64,000 bases of DNA from Emticicia aquatilis (GCF_014644295.1 NZ_BMKK01000001.1:248001-312000), one strand, 5' to 3'; positions 46,847-56,057 are shown, counted from the first letter of the stretch. Notes: generated by a model not told the origin, from the sequence alone. Numbers and translations: made by a program.

Positions 46847-48055
46847 CTATTTCTTAGCCAGCGTATAAACTTTTCCATTACTATAATTGAGTATATAAAT
46901 CTCGCCGTTGGCATCTTGCCCGAAGGCTGAAACGGCAATTACAGTCGTAATTTCATCAGATTTTGTCACGGTTTTGCCATCGTAAGTCAAAGCCCAAATT
47001 TTTCCGCTTACGTAGTCTCCACAGAAATACTTTCCTACTAAATCAGTATATTTTTTACCTCTATACACAATTCCACCTGTTACTGAACGGCCGTCATTGC
47101 CTTGCTGATATTCCCAAACCGGAGCAATTAAATTGGTCTGCGAGCAATCTCCCGAATAGCACGAACTTCCCTCTTTCACTTTCCAACCATAGTTGCCGCC
47201 TTTTGTTATGATGTCAATTTCTTCTATTTTATTTTGGCCAACATCGCCAGTCCATAAATCTTTTGTGACAGAATCAAAACTAAAACGCCACGGATTTCTC
47301 AGTCCATAAGCATAAATTTCTTCTCTAAAACCCTGTGTATTAGCTACATAAGGATTATCTTTCGGAATACCATAATTTCCTTTCTCAGTCGAGTTTACAT
47401 CAATTCGTAGCATTTTTCCCAATAAACTGGCTCGATTCTGAGCATAATTCTCTGGGTCCCCGCCACTTCCACCATCGCCCGTAGCTATGTATAAATAACC
47501 ATCTGCTCCAAAAGCCAATTGGCCACCGTTGTGGTTGGTATAGGGTTGGTCGAAAGTAAACAAGATAGTTTCGCTGCTTGGGTCGGCAGTCTGACCATTA
47601 GCCTTAAATCTTGCAATTACACTCTGACGACGAGGAGAATTTCGGGTATAATTCACAAAGAAAAATCCATTATTTTTAAAATCAGGGTGAAATGTGACGC
47701 CTAACAACCCCATTTCGCCACCCGAAGCAACTCGGCTGGTAATATCCAAAAATACCGATTTAGTTTCAGTGGTAGTGCTATTTTCAAAAGCCTGAATTAC
47801 ACCTCTTTGTTCAACCACAAATACACGATTAGTGCCATCATTGGCGTGGGTAAAATCAACGGGCGAATTGAAAGATAATTTCGGAAAAGCCTCAACTGCC
47901 TGATACGAAACGGTTGTTGGAGGAGTGACTACCACTGTTGTAGGTGTGGTTGGCGTTGTGGTTGTAGTTGTAGGAGCATCTTCGGCTTCTCTACACCTAA
48001 AAGCCAGCAAAGAAGTGAAACCGCAAAAGCCGATAATAACAAACGTTTTTTTCAT
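46847..48055 (-). CDS. PQQ-dependent sugar dehydrogenase (glucose/sorbosone family), secreted
   Basis: 402 residues. Signal sequence at 1-20 (MKKTFVIIGFCGFTSLLAF); a Cys follows but Arg at -1 makes a lipoprotein signal doubtful. A Thr/Pro-rich linker spans about 28-48. The beta-propeller shows FNSPVDFTHANDGTNRVFVV, GEMGLLGVTFHPDFKNNGFF, NHNGGQLAFGADGYLYIATG, YAYGLRNPWRFSFD and GDVGQNKIEEIDI, the signature of the soluble aldose-dehydrogenase family. It should oxidise a sugar in the periplasm or at the surface with PQQ and calcium. PQQ synthesis genes are not in the window. Confidence 0.88.
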   Translation of the reverse strand: MKKTFVIIGFCGFTSLLAFRCREAEDAPTTTTTTPTTPTTVVVTPPTTVSYQAVEAFPKLSFNSPVDFTHANDGTNRVFVVEQRGVIQAFENSTTTETKSVFLDITSRVASGGEMGLLGVTFHPDFKNNGFFFVNYTRNSPRRQSVIARFKANGQTADPSSETILFTFDQPYTNHNGGQLAFGADGYLYIATGDGGSGGDPENYAQNRASLLGKMLRIDVNSTEKGNYGIPKDNPYVANTQGFREEIYAYGLRNPWRFSFDSVTKDLWTGDVGQNKIEEIDIITKGGNYGWKVKEGSSCYSGDCSQTNLIAPVWEYQQGNDGRSVTGGIVYRGKKYTDLVGKYFCGDYVSGKIWALTYDGKTVTKSDEITTVIAVSAFGQDANGEIYILNYSNGKVYTLAKK

Positions 48056-48121
48056 TAGAATACATGGTTTATGAGTATATAACGAAAAAAAACGCTTGTA
48101 AGTTTTAAGGCTTTCATTGAA

Positions 48122-48751
48122 TTAATTGTCTTGCAATTCTTGCTGTAATTTCTCCAATTCGCTCAAATCTTTTTTAAATTCAATCTCTTTTTGATTATTA
48201 AAAGCCCCCATTTTATAAGCTATTAAGTAAATAGCTACCGAAATAGCCAACGGAATCAATGTATCAACTATTGCCATTGATAGACTTTTGGTTGCCAGTT
48301 TATGGGGCAAAAATGAGAAAATTGTCAAACATCCCGACACAAACATAATTGCTCCAAACCAACCTTCGGCTTTTTTGTTGCTCTCAAATGTGACTATCAG
48401 ATTTTTCAAGAACGACCTTAAATTGGCATCTGTAATATCAATTTTCAGCATTTTATAAGCTCTAAAAAGCACACCGATAGCCATCAGATTTCCAATTAAA
48501 ATAAACAAAAAAGGCACATATTGCCACAAAAACTTAAAATCAAAAGGATTTCCTGCGAAAACCGCCACTAAGAAAAAGAACTCCAAAAACATCAGCAACA
48601 TTAATAAAATGTTTTCTCTTTTGATGCGTGAAACTCTCGAATTCGACCGCTCTCTAATCATACTAAAAATTAGTTTTTCGTTGATTGCCTGCGATGCTTG
48701 AAGTTTGCGGTCATAAACTTGCCAAGCTGATTTTAGTTCTTCTAAGTTCAT
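48122..48751 (-). CDS. Membrane protein coupled to an ECF sigma factor (possible anti-sigma)
   Basis: 209 residues. The N-terminal 60 residues are soluble and charged (MNLEELKSAWQVYDRKLQAS), followed by four membrane helices (about 65-80, 85-105, 130-150, 160-180) and a charged tail. The start overlaps the sigma-factor stop by four bases (ATGA), so the two proteins are made together. Gene order and topology suggest it holds or senses for the sigma factor, though no known anti-sigma domain is visible. The N-terminal ELKSAWQ is common in proteins paired with such sigma factors in Bacteroidota. Confidence 0.7.
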   Translation of the reverse strand: MNLEELKSAWQVYDRKLQASQAINEKLIFSMIRERSNSRVSRIKRENILLMLLMFLEFFFLVAVFAGNPFDFKFLWQYVPFLFILIGNLMAIGVLFRAYKMLKIDITDANLRSFLKNLIVTFESNKKAEGWFGAIMFVSGCLTIFSFLPHKLATKSLSMAIVDTLIPLAISVAIYLIAYKMGAFNNQKEIEFKKDLSELEKLQQELQDN

Positions 48752-49239
48752 AGTGTATTTGATTTTATGATTTTTTCTAATTTTTGTTTAATTCTATTTA
48801 ATCTTACGCCCACATTTGAGTTAGAAATACCGATAATCTCGGCTATTTCATCGTAAGTTTTTTCTTCCAAATAAAGCATAATTATGGCCTTTTCTACTTC
48901 CGAAAGCTTTTCGATTGCCAACTTGAGCATGCCCAATTTTTCTTCTTCATCGGTATCAAAACTCATATCCGGAATCTGGAATTCTTCTGCCGTAATTGCC
49001 TTTTTATCAGGCTTTTTAGTCTCTTTTCGCAAATTAGAAATAGCCGTATTTAGTCCAACTCGATACATCCATGAAGTATTCAAAGACTCGTTTCTGAAAC
49101 TCGGATACGCTTTCCATAGCTGTAAAACTATTTCTTGAAAAAGGTCTTTCTTCGCTTCTTCATCGTGGCAATATAGATTACACACCTTAAAGATGATTCC
49201 CCGATGAGTATTGAGCATTTCGACAAAGTCTTTTTCCAT
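48748..49239 (-). CDS. ECF-type RNA polymerase sigma-70 factor
   Basis: 163 residues. Region 2 spans about 12-80 (KDLFQEIVLQLWKAYPSFRN, then TSWMYRVGLNTAISNLRKE), a linker follows, and region 4 at about 110-158 (EKLSEVEKAIIMLYLEEKTY, then DEIAEIIGISNSNVGVRLNR) carries the helix-turn-helix for -35 recognition. No region 1 or 3 is present, as in ECF factors. It is co-translated with the membrane protein downstream, which is its probable regulator. Target genes cannot be told from the sequence. Confidence 0.92.
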   Translation of the reverse strand: MEKDFVEMLNTHRGIIFKVCNLYCHDEEAKKDLFQEIVLQLWKAYPSFRNESLNTSWMYRVGLNTAISNLRKETKKPDKKAITAEEFQIPDMSFDTDEEEKLGMLKLAIEKLSEVEKAIIMLYLEEKTYDEIAEIIGISNSNVGVRLNRIKQKLEKIIKSNTL

Positions 49240-49427
49240 ATTGATTTTTAGATTCGTTTGAACAATTAGTCGTCAAGTCGATGCAAAACTTACAATTACG
49301 CCACAACTTTTTTCAAGAAATGCACAATTTATACAAATAAAACCATCCAGTCGTGTAAAAGACCTTGGTGGTTTTTCGTAAAAAATCACGTAATTCGCAT
49401 TCAATTTATCAATCAATTTCTTTTCGT

Positions 49428-50741
49428 TTGAAAATTCTACTTATCAATACCGACGATGCCATGGGCGGGGCCGCCATTGCTTGCTTGCGATTACTCAAAA
49501 CACTCAATCAGACCGAAGGCATAGAAGCAACAATGTTGGTGCAAGAAAAAAAGCGAGATAACCCAAACGTAAAAGCGATTACCGAAACTTGGCTACAAAA
49601 AAAACTGGCATTCGCACGATTCGTACAAGAGCGTTTATTTTTCAAATTTCAAGAAAAAAACAAAGAAATCAGATTTGCTTTTTCGCCAGCCAATTCGGGT
49701 ATTGATATTTCTGAGCATCCGCTCGTGCAAGAGGCTGACATCATTCATTTGCATTGGATAAATTTTGGTTTTTTATCATTAAAATCGCTCGAAAAACTTT
49801 TTGCACTCAACAAACCTATCGTCTGGACACTGCACGATATGTGGGCTTTTACGGGCGGCTGCCACCACAGTGGAGACTGCGAAAACTTTCAAGATACTTG
49901 TGGAAATTGTGTGCAATATCTCAAAAATCCATATCCAACTGATTTATCGAATAGGATTTGGCAATGGAAAAGTGCAATTTTCGCCCTTCGGCTTCGCTCA
50001 GGGAACAACATTGAACTACGCTCAGGGAACGGCACTGCAATAGTAGGATGTAGCCAATGGCTGAGTAATAGGGCGAAAAAAAGTAGTTTATTTAAAGATT
50101 TTACGGTAAAAGCAATTCCAAACCCTTTGGACACAAATCTCTTTTCGCCACAAAATAAGGTAGAGGCAAGAGCAAAACTGGGGCTGCCGATTGATAAAAA
50201 ACTCATACTTTTTGTAGCGGCAAAGGTTTCGGTTATTTGGAAGGGATTTAGCTATTTTCAAGAATCTTTGGAGATTTTAAAAACACAATATTCTCATAAT
50301 CAAGATATTGAATTAGTAGTTTTGGGCGAAAGTGATGCAGAAACAATTCAAAAACTACCATTTAAAGCTCACGCTTTAGGCAGGATTTCGGATGTCAATC
50401 AAATAGTTTCTATTTACTCAGCTGCCGATGTTTTTGTTACATCTTCGATTCAAGAAAACCTACCCAATACCATCATGGAAGCAATGGCTTGTGGCACACC
50501 AGCCGTAGGTTTTGAAGTTGGAGGAATTCCTGAAATGATTGAATACCCAAATACAGGTTTCTTAGCAAAATACAAATCGGCTGAGAGTTTGGCCGAAGGT
50601 ATGCAATGGGTTTTATTTGAGGCAAATTACGAAGAATTATCAAAAAATGCTCGCCAAAAGGTATTGGATAATTATTCTGAAAAAGTGGTGATTGAGCAGT
50701 ATTTAGGGGTTTATCGAAATCTTGTAGCACAAGTTTCCTAA
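49428..50741 (+). CDS. GT4-family glycosyltransferase with an in-frame repeat insertion
   Basis: 437 residues from a TTG at 49428, giving the family start (M)KILLINTDDAMGGAAIAC; the frame reaches an ATG at 49365. GT-B fold: N-terminal domain with IHLHWINFGFLS and VWTLHDMWAFTGGCHHSGDC, C-terminal nucleotide-sugar domain with LPFKAHALGRISD, VTSSIQENLPNTIMEAMACG and the EX7E-type GFEVGGIPE. Residues encoded by 49978-50036 (ALRLRSGNNIELRSGNGTA) derive from two copies of a dispersed repeat inserted in frame. The last residues VAQVS are encoded by an inverted repeat. It probably adds sugars to a surface glycan. Confidence 0.85.
   Translation: MKILLINTDDAMGGAAIACLRLLKTLNQTEGIEATMLVQEKKRDNPNVKAITETWLQKKLAFARFVQERLFFKFQEKNKEIRFAFSPANSGIDISEHPLVQEADIIHLHWINFGFLSLKSLEKLFALNKPIVWTLHDMWAFTGGCHHSGDCENFQDTCGNCVQYLKNPYPTDLSNRIWQWKSAIFALRLRSGNNIELRSGNGTAIVGCSQWLSNRAKKSSLFKDFTVKAIPNPLDTNLFSPQNKVEARAKLGLPIDKKLILFVAAKVSVIWKGFSYFQESLEILKTQYSHNQDIELVVLGESDAETIQKLPFKAHALGRISDVNQIVSIYSAADVFVTSSIQENLPNTIMEAMACGTPAVGFEVGGIPEMIEYPNTGFLAKYKSAESLAEGMQWVLFEANYEELSKNARQKVLDNYSEKVVIEQYLGVYRNLVAQVS
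49987..50026. repeat. TTCGGCTTCGCTCAGG repeats inside a glycosyltransferase gene
   Basis: TTCGGCTTCGCTCAGG at 49987-50002 and TTGAACTACGCTCAGG at 50011-50026. Both match the spacer repeat at 40055-40070 and the reverse copy at 62523-62538. The reading frame stays open through them. Confidence 0.7.
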
Positions 50742-50783
50742 CTTGTTTCGCCCAAAGCACAAGTTAGGAAACTTGTGCTACAA
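50722..50783. repeat. Perfect 25-bp inverted repeat spanning two convergent gene ends
   Basis: The arms 50722-50746 and 50759-50783 are exact complements (core GCACAAGTTTCCTAACTTG) round a 12-base loop. The stop codons of both flanking genes, at 50739-50741 and 50764-50766, lie inside the arms. It would form a very stable hairpin in either transcript. Confidence 0.85.
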
Positions 50784-51978
50784 AATCAGCAATTTCTTCG
50801 TAGGCTTTCAGCACGTTCTGTTGTAAATCAGCGTTTAACCTCTGTGCATTTTGCTTTTTAATGGCTAAATCTTCGGTTGTCAAATTGCCTAAATATTCTT
50901 TAATCTGTTCACTCAAATCGGCATCTTCACGAATCAGCCAAGCGGCCTCTTGTAGCATATCCCAATTATCGCTTTCTTGACTACCACAAAACAAAATCGC
51001 TCCACCAGCCGCCACCGCACTGACCGCTTTCGACGGAATCATCAGATGCGTGTATTTTGTCAATAAACTCACCAAATGTACATCTAAAAAATTGAGTTGG
51101 CTTCTTGGTACATTCGGCAAAGTACTTATTCCTTCATAGTTTTTAGCAAATTCAAGCACTTTTTGAGCTTTTTTGCCGTAAAGAGCCAAAACTAAATGAT
51201 GCTTTTCGGGGTTAAAAGCCTTGATAAACTCTATCAAAAACTGCCCATTGTGTGCATCATTCAAATTACCACAATAACCAAAATAGATTTTATTATCATT
51301 TTCTTTTCGCCAAACAGGTAACTGACTTTCATAAGTCTGATGAAAAATAACACCACAAGGAAGAATGGTTGTATCTAATTTATTTGTGGACTGTAAACCG
51401 TGGACTGTTGACTTATCAATATACTTTTCTCCCAAAACCTCCGCTTGCTTTCGTCCCAGAGCAATTAATTTATTAGGAGCATTTTTATATGTTTTCTTTA
51501 AAAACCACTGATAAACAGCACTTTTCTCGGCAATCATGCCAATCGCTACGAAGGCTTCGGGAAATAAATCCATTGACCACAACGCCCACTTTCGTTTGGG
51601 TGGCGTCCCGCCGGGCGGCGTCCTGCTCCCTAATAACATCGAAGCCCAAAATGGTAACAATGGTGGACTCGTCATTACAATAATAGCAGCATTCTTGTCG
51701 ATACTCTTCGCCTTTCTGATAAGCATAAAACCATCCAAAAATCCCGCCAGTTGTTTCAGTAGCTTGCTTTTACCATCATAAAGTGTTTGCAAAGTATGTA
51801 GTTTGCCCACAGGAGTTCGCTTAGCTCCACCGCCATCGTCGTTACCTTCGATGTTTACGATATGTACTTCGATTTGATGTTTTTCGATGAGATATTTAGC
51901 CAAATCCCATGCAGATTCTCCCGTAATTCCAGGGTTTGGAGGATAGTGGCGATTAACTATAATAACTTTATGGCTCAT
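50764..51978 (-). CDS. Glycosyltransferase (GT-B, WcaI-like)
   Basis: 404 residues. The N-terminus VIIVNRHYPPNPGITGESAW is typical of GT-B enzymes of surface-polysaccharide clusters. KIYFGYCGNLNDAHNGQFLI begins the C-terminal domain, and MIPSKAVSAVAAGGAILFCG replaces the usual nucleotide-sugar motif, as in WcaI-like proteins. Two oddities are encoded in frame: SRTPPGGTPPKRK from a GC-rich block at 51599-51630 and STVHGLQSTNK from a dispersed spacer repeat at 51386-51413. Its start overlaps the stop of the upstream barrel-protein gene by four bases. Confidence 0.78.
   Translation of the reverse strand: MSHKVIIVNRHYPPNPGITGESAWDLAKYLIEKHQIEVHIVNIEGNDDGGGAKRTPVGKLHTLQTLYDGKSKLLKQLAGFLDGFMLIRKAKSIDKNAAIIVMTSPPLLPFWASMLLGSRTPPGGTPPKRKWALWSMDLFPEAFVAIGMIAEKSAVYQWFLKKTYKNAPNKLIALGRKQAEVLGEKYIDKSTVHGLQSTNKLDTTILPCGVIFHQTYESQLPVWRKENDNKIYFGYCGNLNDAHNGQFLIEFIKAFNPEKHHLVLALYGKKAQKVLEFAKNYEGISTLPNVPRSQLNFLDVHLVSLLTKYTHLMIPSKAVSAVAAGGAILFCGSQESDNWDMLQEAAWLIREDADLSEQIKEYLGNLTTEDLAIKKQNAQRLNADLQQNVLKAYEEIADFVAQVS
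51386..51413. repeat. Dispersed GTCCAC/GGTC repeat, copy 5 (inside a gene)
   Basis: GTGGACTGTAAACCGTGGAC then TGTTGACT, an intact member of the spacer family located inside a glycosyltransferase gene and translated in frame. Confidence 0.6.
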
Positions 51979-52817
51979 TCAACTTTACTCAGATATTTAT
52001 AACCTCTCGCAAGGTCAATTCTCAACAACAAGCCAAAATTATAACTTATTCCTCTCAAAGACTGCGTTGCACCATCAATTTTATTAGAATTTTGCGTATA
52101 AACTACGTCAGAGCGTAGTCCGCCACTCTGCCCTATATTCATTCTTCCAAAAAGACTTATATAAAAACCATTCGCAATTCGTCCTTGTAACTCGGTCTGC
52201 ACTTCAAATGCAGCCGTCATTTTCTTTGTTATATAAGAATCTGATGTAAGTCGAATAGTATCACGTTTTGCAGGACTACCCGATACCCCCGTAAAGGTTC
52301 TTGTATAAATCAGTTTTTCTTTAGCATTCGTATTCAATAATACACCACCACCAATGTACAAAGCTGCACTTTTAGTAATCCCATCAAGATTTGCCACTTT
52401 ATACTTAAATCTCACAGGTATTGTATGTAAAGTTGCCCCGATTCGATAAGTAAAAGGCACGCCTCTTCCCGATGCAATCGACTGAATGAAATAAACAGGA
52501 TTCTTCAAATAGCCAGTCTCAACCGCCCATCTATTATCCAGATTATATCCGACCGACACTCCCCAAGCAAAATCGTTATTATTTTGGCTGTTCACTAAAT
52601 TACCAATCGTATTACTAAGCGAAGCATAGTTGAGTTTAAAGCCACCTTCAAGCCCCATATACAAGCTCATTTCCTTGCGGTTGAGGTTCGGATAAGCATT
52701 ATTTCTTACATCCAAGCGTTTGGTTGGTGGTTTATAGTATTCTTCATCATCTTGAGCCTTCAACTCAGCGAAAATACCTACTACCAAAAACAAAAATATA
52801 AATATAGATTTCATCAT
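51975..52817 (-). CDS. Outer-membrane beta-barrel protein
   Basis: About 280 residues from the ATG at 52817, giving a signal peptide (MMKSIFIFLFLVVGIFAELKA); an in-frame ATG 42 bases upstream is less likely. The mature part has alternating strands such as MSLYMGLEGGFKLNYASLSN, GVSVGYNLDNRWAVETGYLK and SYNFGLLLRIDLARGYKYL, a small barrel like those of the OmpA/PorT type. No plug or peptidoglycan-binding domain is present. It overlaps the following glycosyltransferase gene by four bases, so the two share a transcript. Function unknown. Confidence 0.72.
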   Translation of the reverse strand: MMKSIFIFLFLVVGIFAELKAQDDEEYYKPPTKRLDVRNNAYPNLNRKEMSLYMGLEGGFKLNYASLSNTIGNLVNSQNNNDFAWGVSVGYNLDNRWAVETGYLKNPVYFIQSIASGRGVPFTYRIGATLHTIPVRFKYKVANLDGITKSAALYIGGGVLLNTNAKEKLIYTRTFTGVSGSPAKRDTIRLTSDSYITKKMTAAFEVQTELQGRIANGFYISLFGRMNIGQSGGLRSDVVYTQNSNKIDGATQSLRGISYNFGLLLRIDLARGYKYLSKVE

Positions 52818-52989
52818 TCTGTAAATATTTCCAAAACTACTAACAAAGACGACACGCATTCACTAAAAGTTGCCAGCAAAGCAAAACGAGATTTTATTTA
52901 GCAAAGAAATAATATAACTTTTCTATGTTTTTTCAATAAATAACGAAAGAAACGTAGTAGAATTTCGTGATGAAAGCAAAAAGAAAATT

Positions 52990-52997
52990 TATATTTG
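52990..52997 (+). promoter_or_regulatory. Bacteroidota -7 element of the pgk promoter
   Basis: TATATTTG matches TAnnTTTG exactly, 101 bases before the pgk start codon. No clear TTTG box lies 19-20 bases upstream. Confidence 0.45.
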
Positions 52998-53098
52998 TAA
53001 AAGATTCTCAAAAAGCCTCTTATAATGTTTGAGCCGCAAAAAATGAGTAAATTTACTTATTTGCTCAGACGCCCATTCACTTAATTATTCATTATTGA

Positions 53099-54286
53099 AT
53101 GAAAACCTTAGACACTTATGATTTTTCGGGCAAGAAAGCCCTCATTCGAGTAGATTTCAATGTGCCTCTTAATGAAAAGTACGAAATCACTGACGACACT
53201 CGTATCACTGCCACTATCCCGACTATCAAGAAAATCTTGAAAGATGGTGGTTCATGTATCTTAATGTCGCACTTAGGGCGTCCGAAAGATGGTCCAACCG
53301 AAAAATACTCTCTTAAACACTTAGTAAACCCACTTTCTGTTATTTTAGGTTTACAAGTAAAATTTGCTGATGATTGTATCGGAGCATCGGCTGCCGAGCA
53401 AGCTGCCAGCTTACAACCAGGCGAAGTGCTTTTGCTCGAAAACCTTCGTTTTTATAAAGAAGAAGAAAAAGGAAATGTTGAATTTGCCGAAAAATTATCG
53501 AAACTCGGTAATGTTTGGGTAAATGATGCTTTCGGAACTGCCCACCGAGCTCATGCTTCTACGGCTATCATCGGTCAATTCTTTGAAGACCGTGTTTGTG
53601 GCTACGTTATGCAAGCCGAAGTAGATAACGCCGAGAAAATCTTAAACAACGCTGAGCGTCCGTTTACGGCTATCATGGGTGGAGCAAAAATCTCTGATAA
53701 AATCTTATTGATTGAGCGTTTGTTGGATACTGTTGACAACCTCATCATTGGTGGCGGTATGACTTATACCTTCACAAAAGCACAAGGTGGTTCAATCGGA
53801 AAATCTCTTTTGGAAGCCGACAAAATGCCACTCGCTTTAGAGCTTATCGAAAAAGCAAAGGCAAAGGGTGTAAACCTTATCATGCCACTTGATAATGTTT
53901 GTGGTGATAAATTCTCGAACGATGCCAACAGAATAACCGTAGCAACTGGTCAGATTGGTGATGAGTGGGAAGGTTTTGATATTGGTCCAGAATCAGTAAA
54001 ACTTTTCACCGAAACAATCTTAAAATCGAAAACTATTCTTTGGAATGGCCCAATGGGTGTATTTGAATTCCCGAATTTTGCAGTTGGTACAAACGCTATC
54101 GCCGAGGCGGTAGTAAAAGCAACTGAAGAAAACGGTGCGTTCTCGCTTATTGGTGGTGGCGATTCAGCTTCGGCTATCAACAATGCTGGCTACGGCGACC
54201 GTGTCTCTTATGTTTCGACCGGTGGCGGTGCATTGCTCGAATATATGGAAGGCAAAACTCTCCCAGGTGTTGCTGCTCTTGCGTAA
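53099..54286 (+). CDS. pgk: Phosphoglycerate kinase
   Basis: 395 residues, the usual length. Substrate-binding segments [33 protein letters not shown] and [11 protein letters not shown] are in the N-domain; [15 protein letters not shown] and [16 protein letters not shown] form the nucleotide site of the C-domain. The enzyme transfers phosphate between 1,3-bisphosphoglycerate and ADP in glycolysis and gluconeogenesis, in the cytoplasm. It is a single gene with its own terminator. Confidence 0.97.
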   Translation: MKTLDTYDFSGKKALIRVDFNVPLNEKYEITDDTRITATIPTIKKILKDGGSCILMSHLGRPKDGPTEKYSLKHLVNPLSVILGLQVKFADDCIGASAAEQAASLQPGEVLLLENLRFYKEEEKGNVEFAEKLSKLGNVWVNDAFGTAHRAHASTAIIGQFFEDRVCGYVMQAEVDNAEKILNNAERPFTAIMGGAKISDKILLIERLLDTVDNLIIGGGMTYTFTKAQGGSIGKSLLEADKMPLALELIEKAKAKGVNLIMPLDNVCGDKFSNDANRITVATGQIGDEWEGFDIGPESVKLFTETILKSKTILWNGPMGVFEFPNFAVGTNAIAEAVVKATEENGAFSLIGGGDSASAINNAGYGDRVSYVSTGGGALLEYMEGKTLPGVAALA

Positions 54287-54312
54287 TTAGAGCATTTGTA
54301 GAGACAGAAATA

Positions 54313-54345
54313 AAAAAATCCCCGTTCGAGAACGGGGATTTTTGT
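54313..54345 (+). terminator. Terminator of pgk
   Basis: AAAATCCCCGTTC and GAACGGGGATTTTT form a GC-rich stem with a 1-2 base loop and flanking A/T runs, 27 bases after the pgk stop. Confidence 0.88.
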
Positions 54346-54382
54346 TTATAAATATTAGATAAGGAAATAATAATTTGGACAC

Positions 54383-54499
54383 TTACCAAAGTTTAACATT
54401 GGTAAAATACAGCCCGATAGCCACTGCTACGGTCAGGCCGCTGATTAATAATAATTCAGCGTACTTCATTTGGGATTCAGATTTAGCTGCTCTGTTCAT
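54383..54499 (-). CDS. 38-residue single-helix membrane protein
   Basis: ATG at 54497-54499 and stop at 54383-54385. The product has a polar start (MNRAAKSESQMKYAE) followed by one clear membrane helix (LLLISGLTVAVAIGLYF) and the tail TNVKLW. The amphipathic start, helix and aromatic end are what a real small membrane protein looks like. It converges on pgk and lies beyond the pgk terminator. No family is recognised. The plus-strand ORF covering the same DNA has no such pattern. Confidence 0.55.
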   Translation of the reverse strand: MNRAAKSESQMKYAELLLISGLTVAVAIGLYFTNVKLW

Positions 54500-54709
54500 G
54501 GCAAATCAATTTAGTTTATATGGAGTTTTTATTTGGACGCAATTTTTATATAAAAGCCACAAAATACATTTCGACATCTAAACTTATATCTACCTTTCTA
54601 AAACGAATTTAATTAAAAAAGATTTCTCAATCAAGTTAAATTTATTAAACGGTAACTGATATTTTCAAAAAACCTACCTGATTTATACCCTCATTTCTTT
54701 TTCAAGTAG

Positions 54710-54717
54710 TATCTTTG
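54710..54717 (+). promoter_or_regulatory. Bacteroidota -7 element of the carboxynorspermidine dehydrogenase gene
   Basis: TATCTTTG matches TAnnTTTG exactly. The leader of about 120 bases contains a hairpin, AAAATGCT (54736-54743) with AGCATTTT (54765-54772). The 346-bp spacer 54500-54845 shows no other gene. Confidence 0.5.
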
Positions 54718-54845
54718 CAAGACTTTGTGTATGCTAAAATGCTTTAAACAAACTTTTGTTGTTCAGCATTTTAAACATATACCGACGAATCAAATTCATC
54801 ATAAAATCAGGGAAATCTGATAAACCAGTTTAATCAGAGTCAAGA

Positions 54846-56057
54846 ATGTCAAAAGTTATTATCATTGGTGCCGGTGGAGTCGGCAGCGTTGTCGCTCACA
54901 AATGTGCGATGAACTCCCAAGTATTTACCGAAATCATGTTGGCAAGTCGCACAAAATCAAAATGCGATAAAATTGCAGCTGATATTGAGGAAATGCACGG
55001 TGTAAAAATCCAAACGGCACAAGTCGATGCCGATAACGTACCCGAATTGGTAACTTTAATTAAAAGTTTCCAACCAAAAATGGTTATCAATGTGGCCCTT
55101 CCATACCAAGACCTTACCATCATGGATGCTTGTTTGGAAACTGGCGTACACTACCTCGATACAGCAAATTACGAGCCAAAAGATGTAGCTAAGTTTGAAT
55201 ATAGCTGGCAATGGGCTTACCAAGACCGTTTCAAAGAAGCTGGCTTGATGGCTCTTTTGGGTTGTGGATTTGACCCAGGCGTAACACAAGTTTATTGTGC
55301 GTATGCCAACAAACACCACTTCGACGAAATGCACTACCTCGACATCATCGACTGTAATGCAGGAAATCACGGAAAAGCATTTGCTACAAACTTTAACCCC
55401 GAAATCAATATCCGTGAGATTACTCAAAACGGACGTTATTGGGAAAACGGAGAATGGGTAGAAATTCCACCAATGTCAATCCACAAAGCCATTGATTACC
55501 CAGGAATCGGCCCGAAAGAGTCTTATGTTTTATACCACGAAGAATTGGAGTCTTTGGTAAAAAACTTCCCAACTTTGAAACGTGCCAGATTCTGGATGAC
55601 GTTCGGACAAGCTTACTTGACTCACCTCGAAGTACTTCAGAACGTGGGTATGACTCGCATCGACCCTGTGAAGTTCAACGGCATGGACATCGTTCCGTTA
55701 GAGTTTTTGAAAGCGGTATTACCAGCTCCTGATACTTTGGGTGAAAACTATACGGGTCAAACCTCAATCGGTTGTCAAATCAAGGGTATCGAAGGCGGAA
55801 AAGATAAAACCTACTACGTTTGGAATAACTGCGACCACGCCGAGTGCTACAAAGAAGTAAAAGCACAAGCAGTATCGTACACAACTGGCGTACCAGCCAT
55901 GATTGGTGCGATGTTGATGCTCACAAACCCAGACTGGCAAAAAGCGGGTGTTTGGAACTGCGAAGAACTCAACCCAGACCCATTCATGGCTTTGCTCAAT
56001 ACGCAAGGTTTACCATGGCATGAGCAAGTAAACGGAGTTTTACCTCACGAATATTAA
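54846..56057 (+). CDS. Carboxynorspermidine/carboxyspermidine dehydrogenase (saccharopine dehydrogenase family)
   Basis: 403 residues. A Rossmann motif IIIGAGGVGSVVAHKCAMN opens the protein; MVINVALPYQDLTIMDACLE and GVHYLDTANYEP follow, and GLMALLGCGFDPGVTQVYCA is typical of the carboxynorspermidine branch. The enzyme condenses a diamine with aspartate semialdehyde using NADPH; the decarboxylase encoded at 59009 then gives norspermidine or spermidine. This is the alternative polyamine route of many Bacteroidota and Vibrio. The two genes are 3 kb apart with unrelated genes between. Confidence 0.9.
   Translation: MSKVIIIGAGGVGSVVAHKCAMNSQVFTEIMLASRTKSKCDKIAADIEEMHGVKIQTAQVDADNVPELVTLIKSFQPKMVINVALPYQDLTIMDACLETGVHYLDTANYEPKDVAKFEYSWQWAYQDRFKEAGLMALLGCGFDPGVTQVYCAYANKHHFDEMHYLDIIDCNAGNHGKAFATNFNPEINIREITQNGRYWENGEWVEIPPMSIHKAIDYPGIGPKESYVLYHEELESLVKNFPTLKRARFWMTFGQAYLTHLEVLQNVGMTRIDPVKFNGMDIVPLEFLKAVLPAPDTLGENYTGQTSIGCQIKGIEGGKDKTYYVWNNCDHAECYKEVKAQAVSYTTGVPAMIGAMLMLTNPDWQKAGVWNCEELNPDPFMALLNTQGLPWHEQVNGVLPHEY

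Noticed and set aside
54375-54581. A 68-codon plus-strand ORF downstream of pgk
   Set aside because: It overlaps the better-supported 38-residue minus-strand membrane protein and has no helix or motif of its own.
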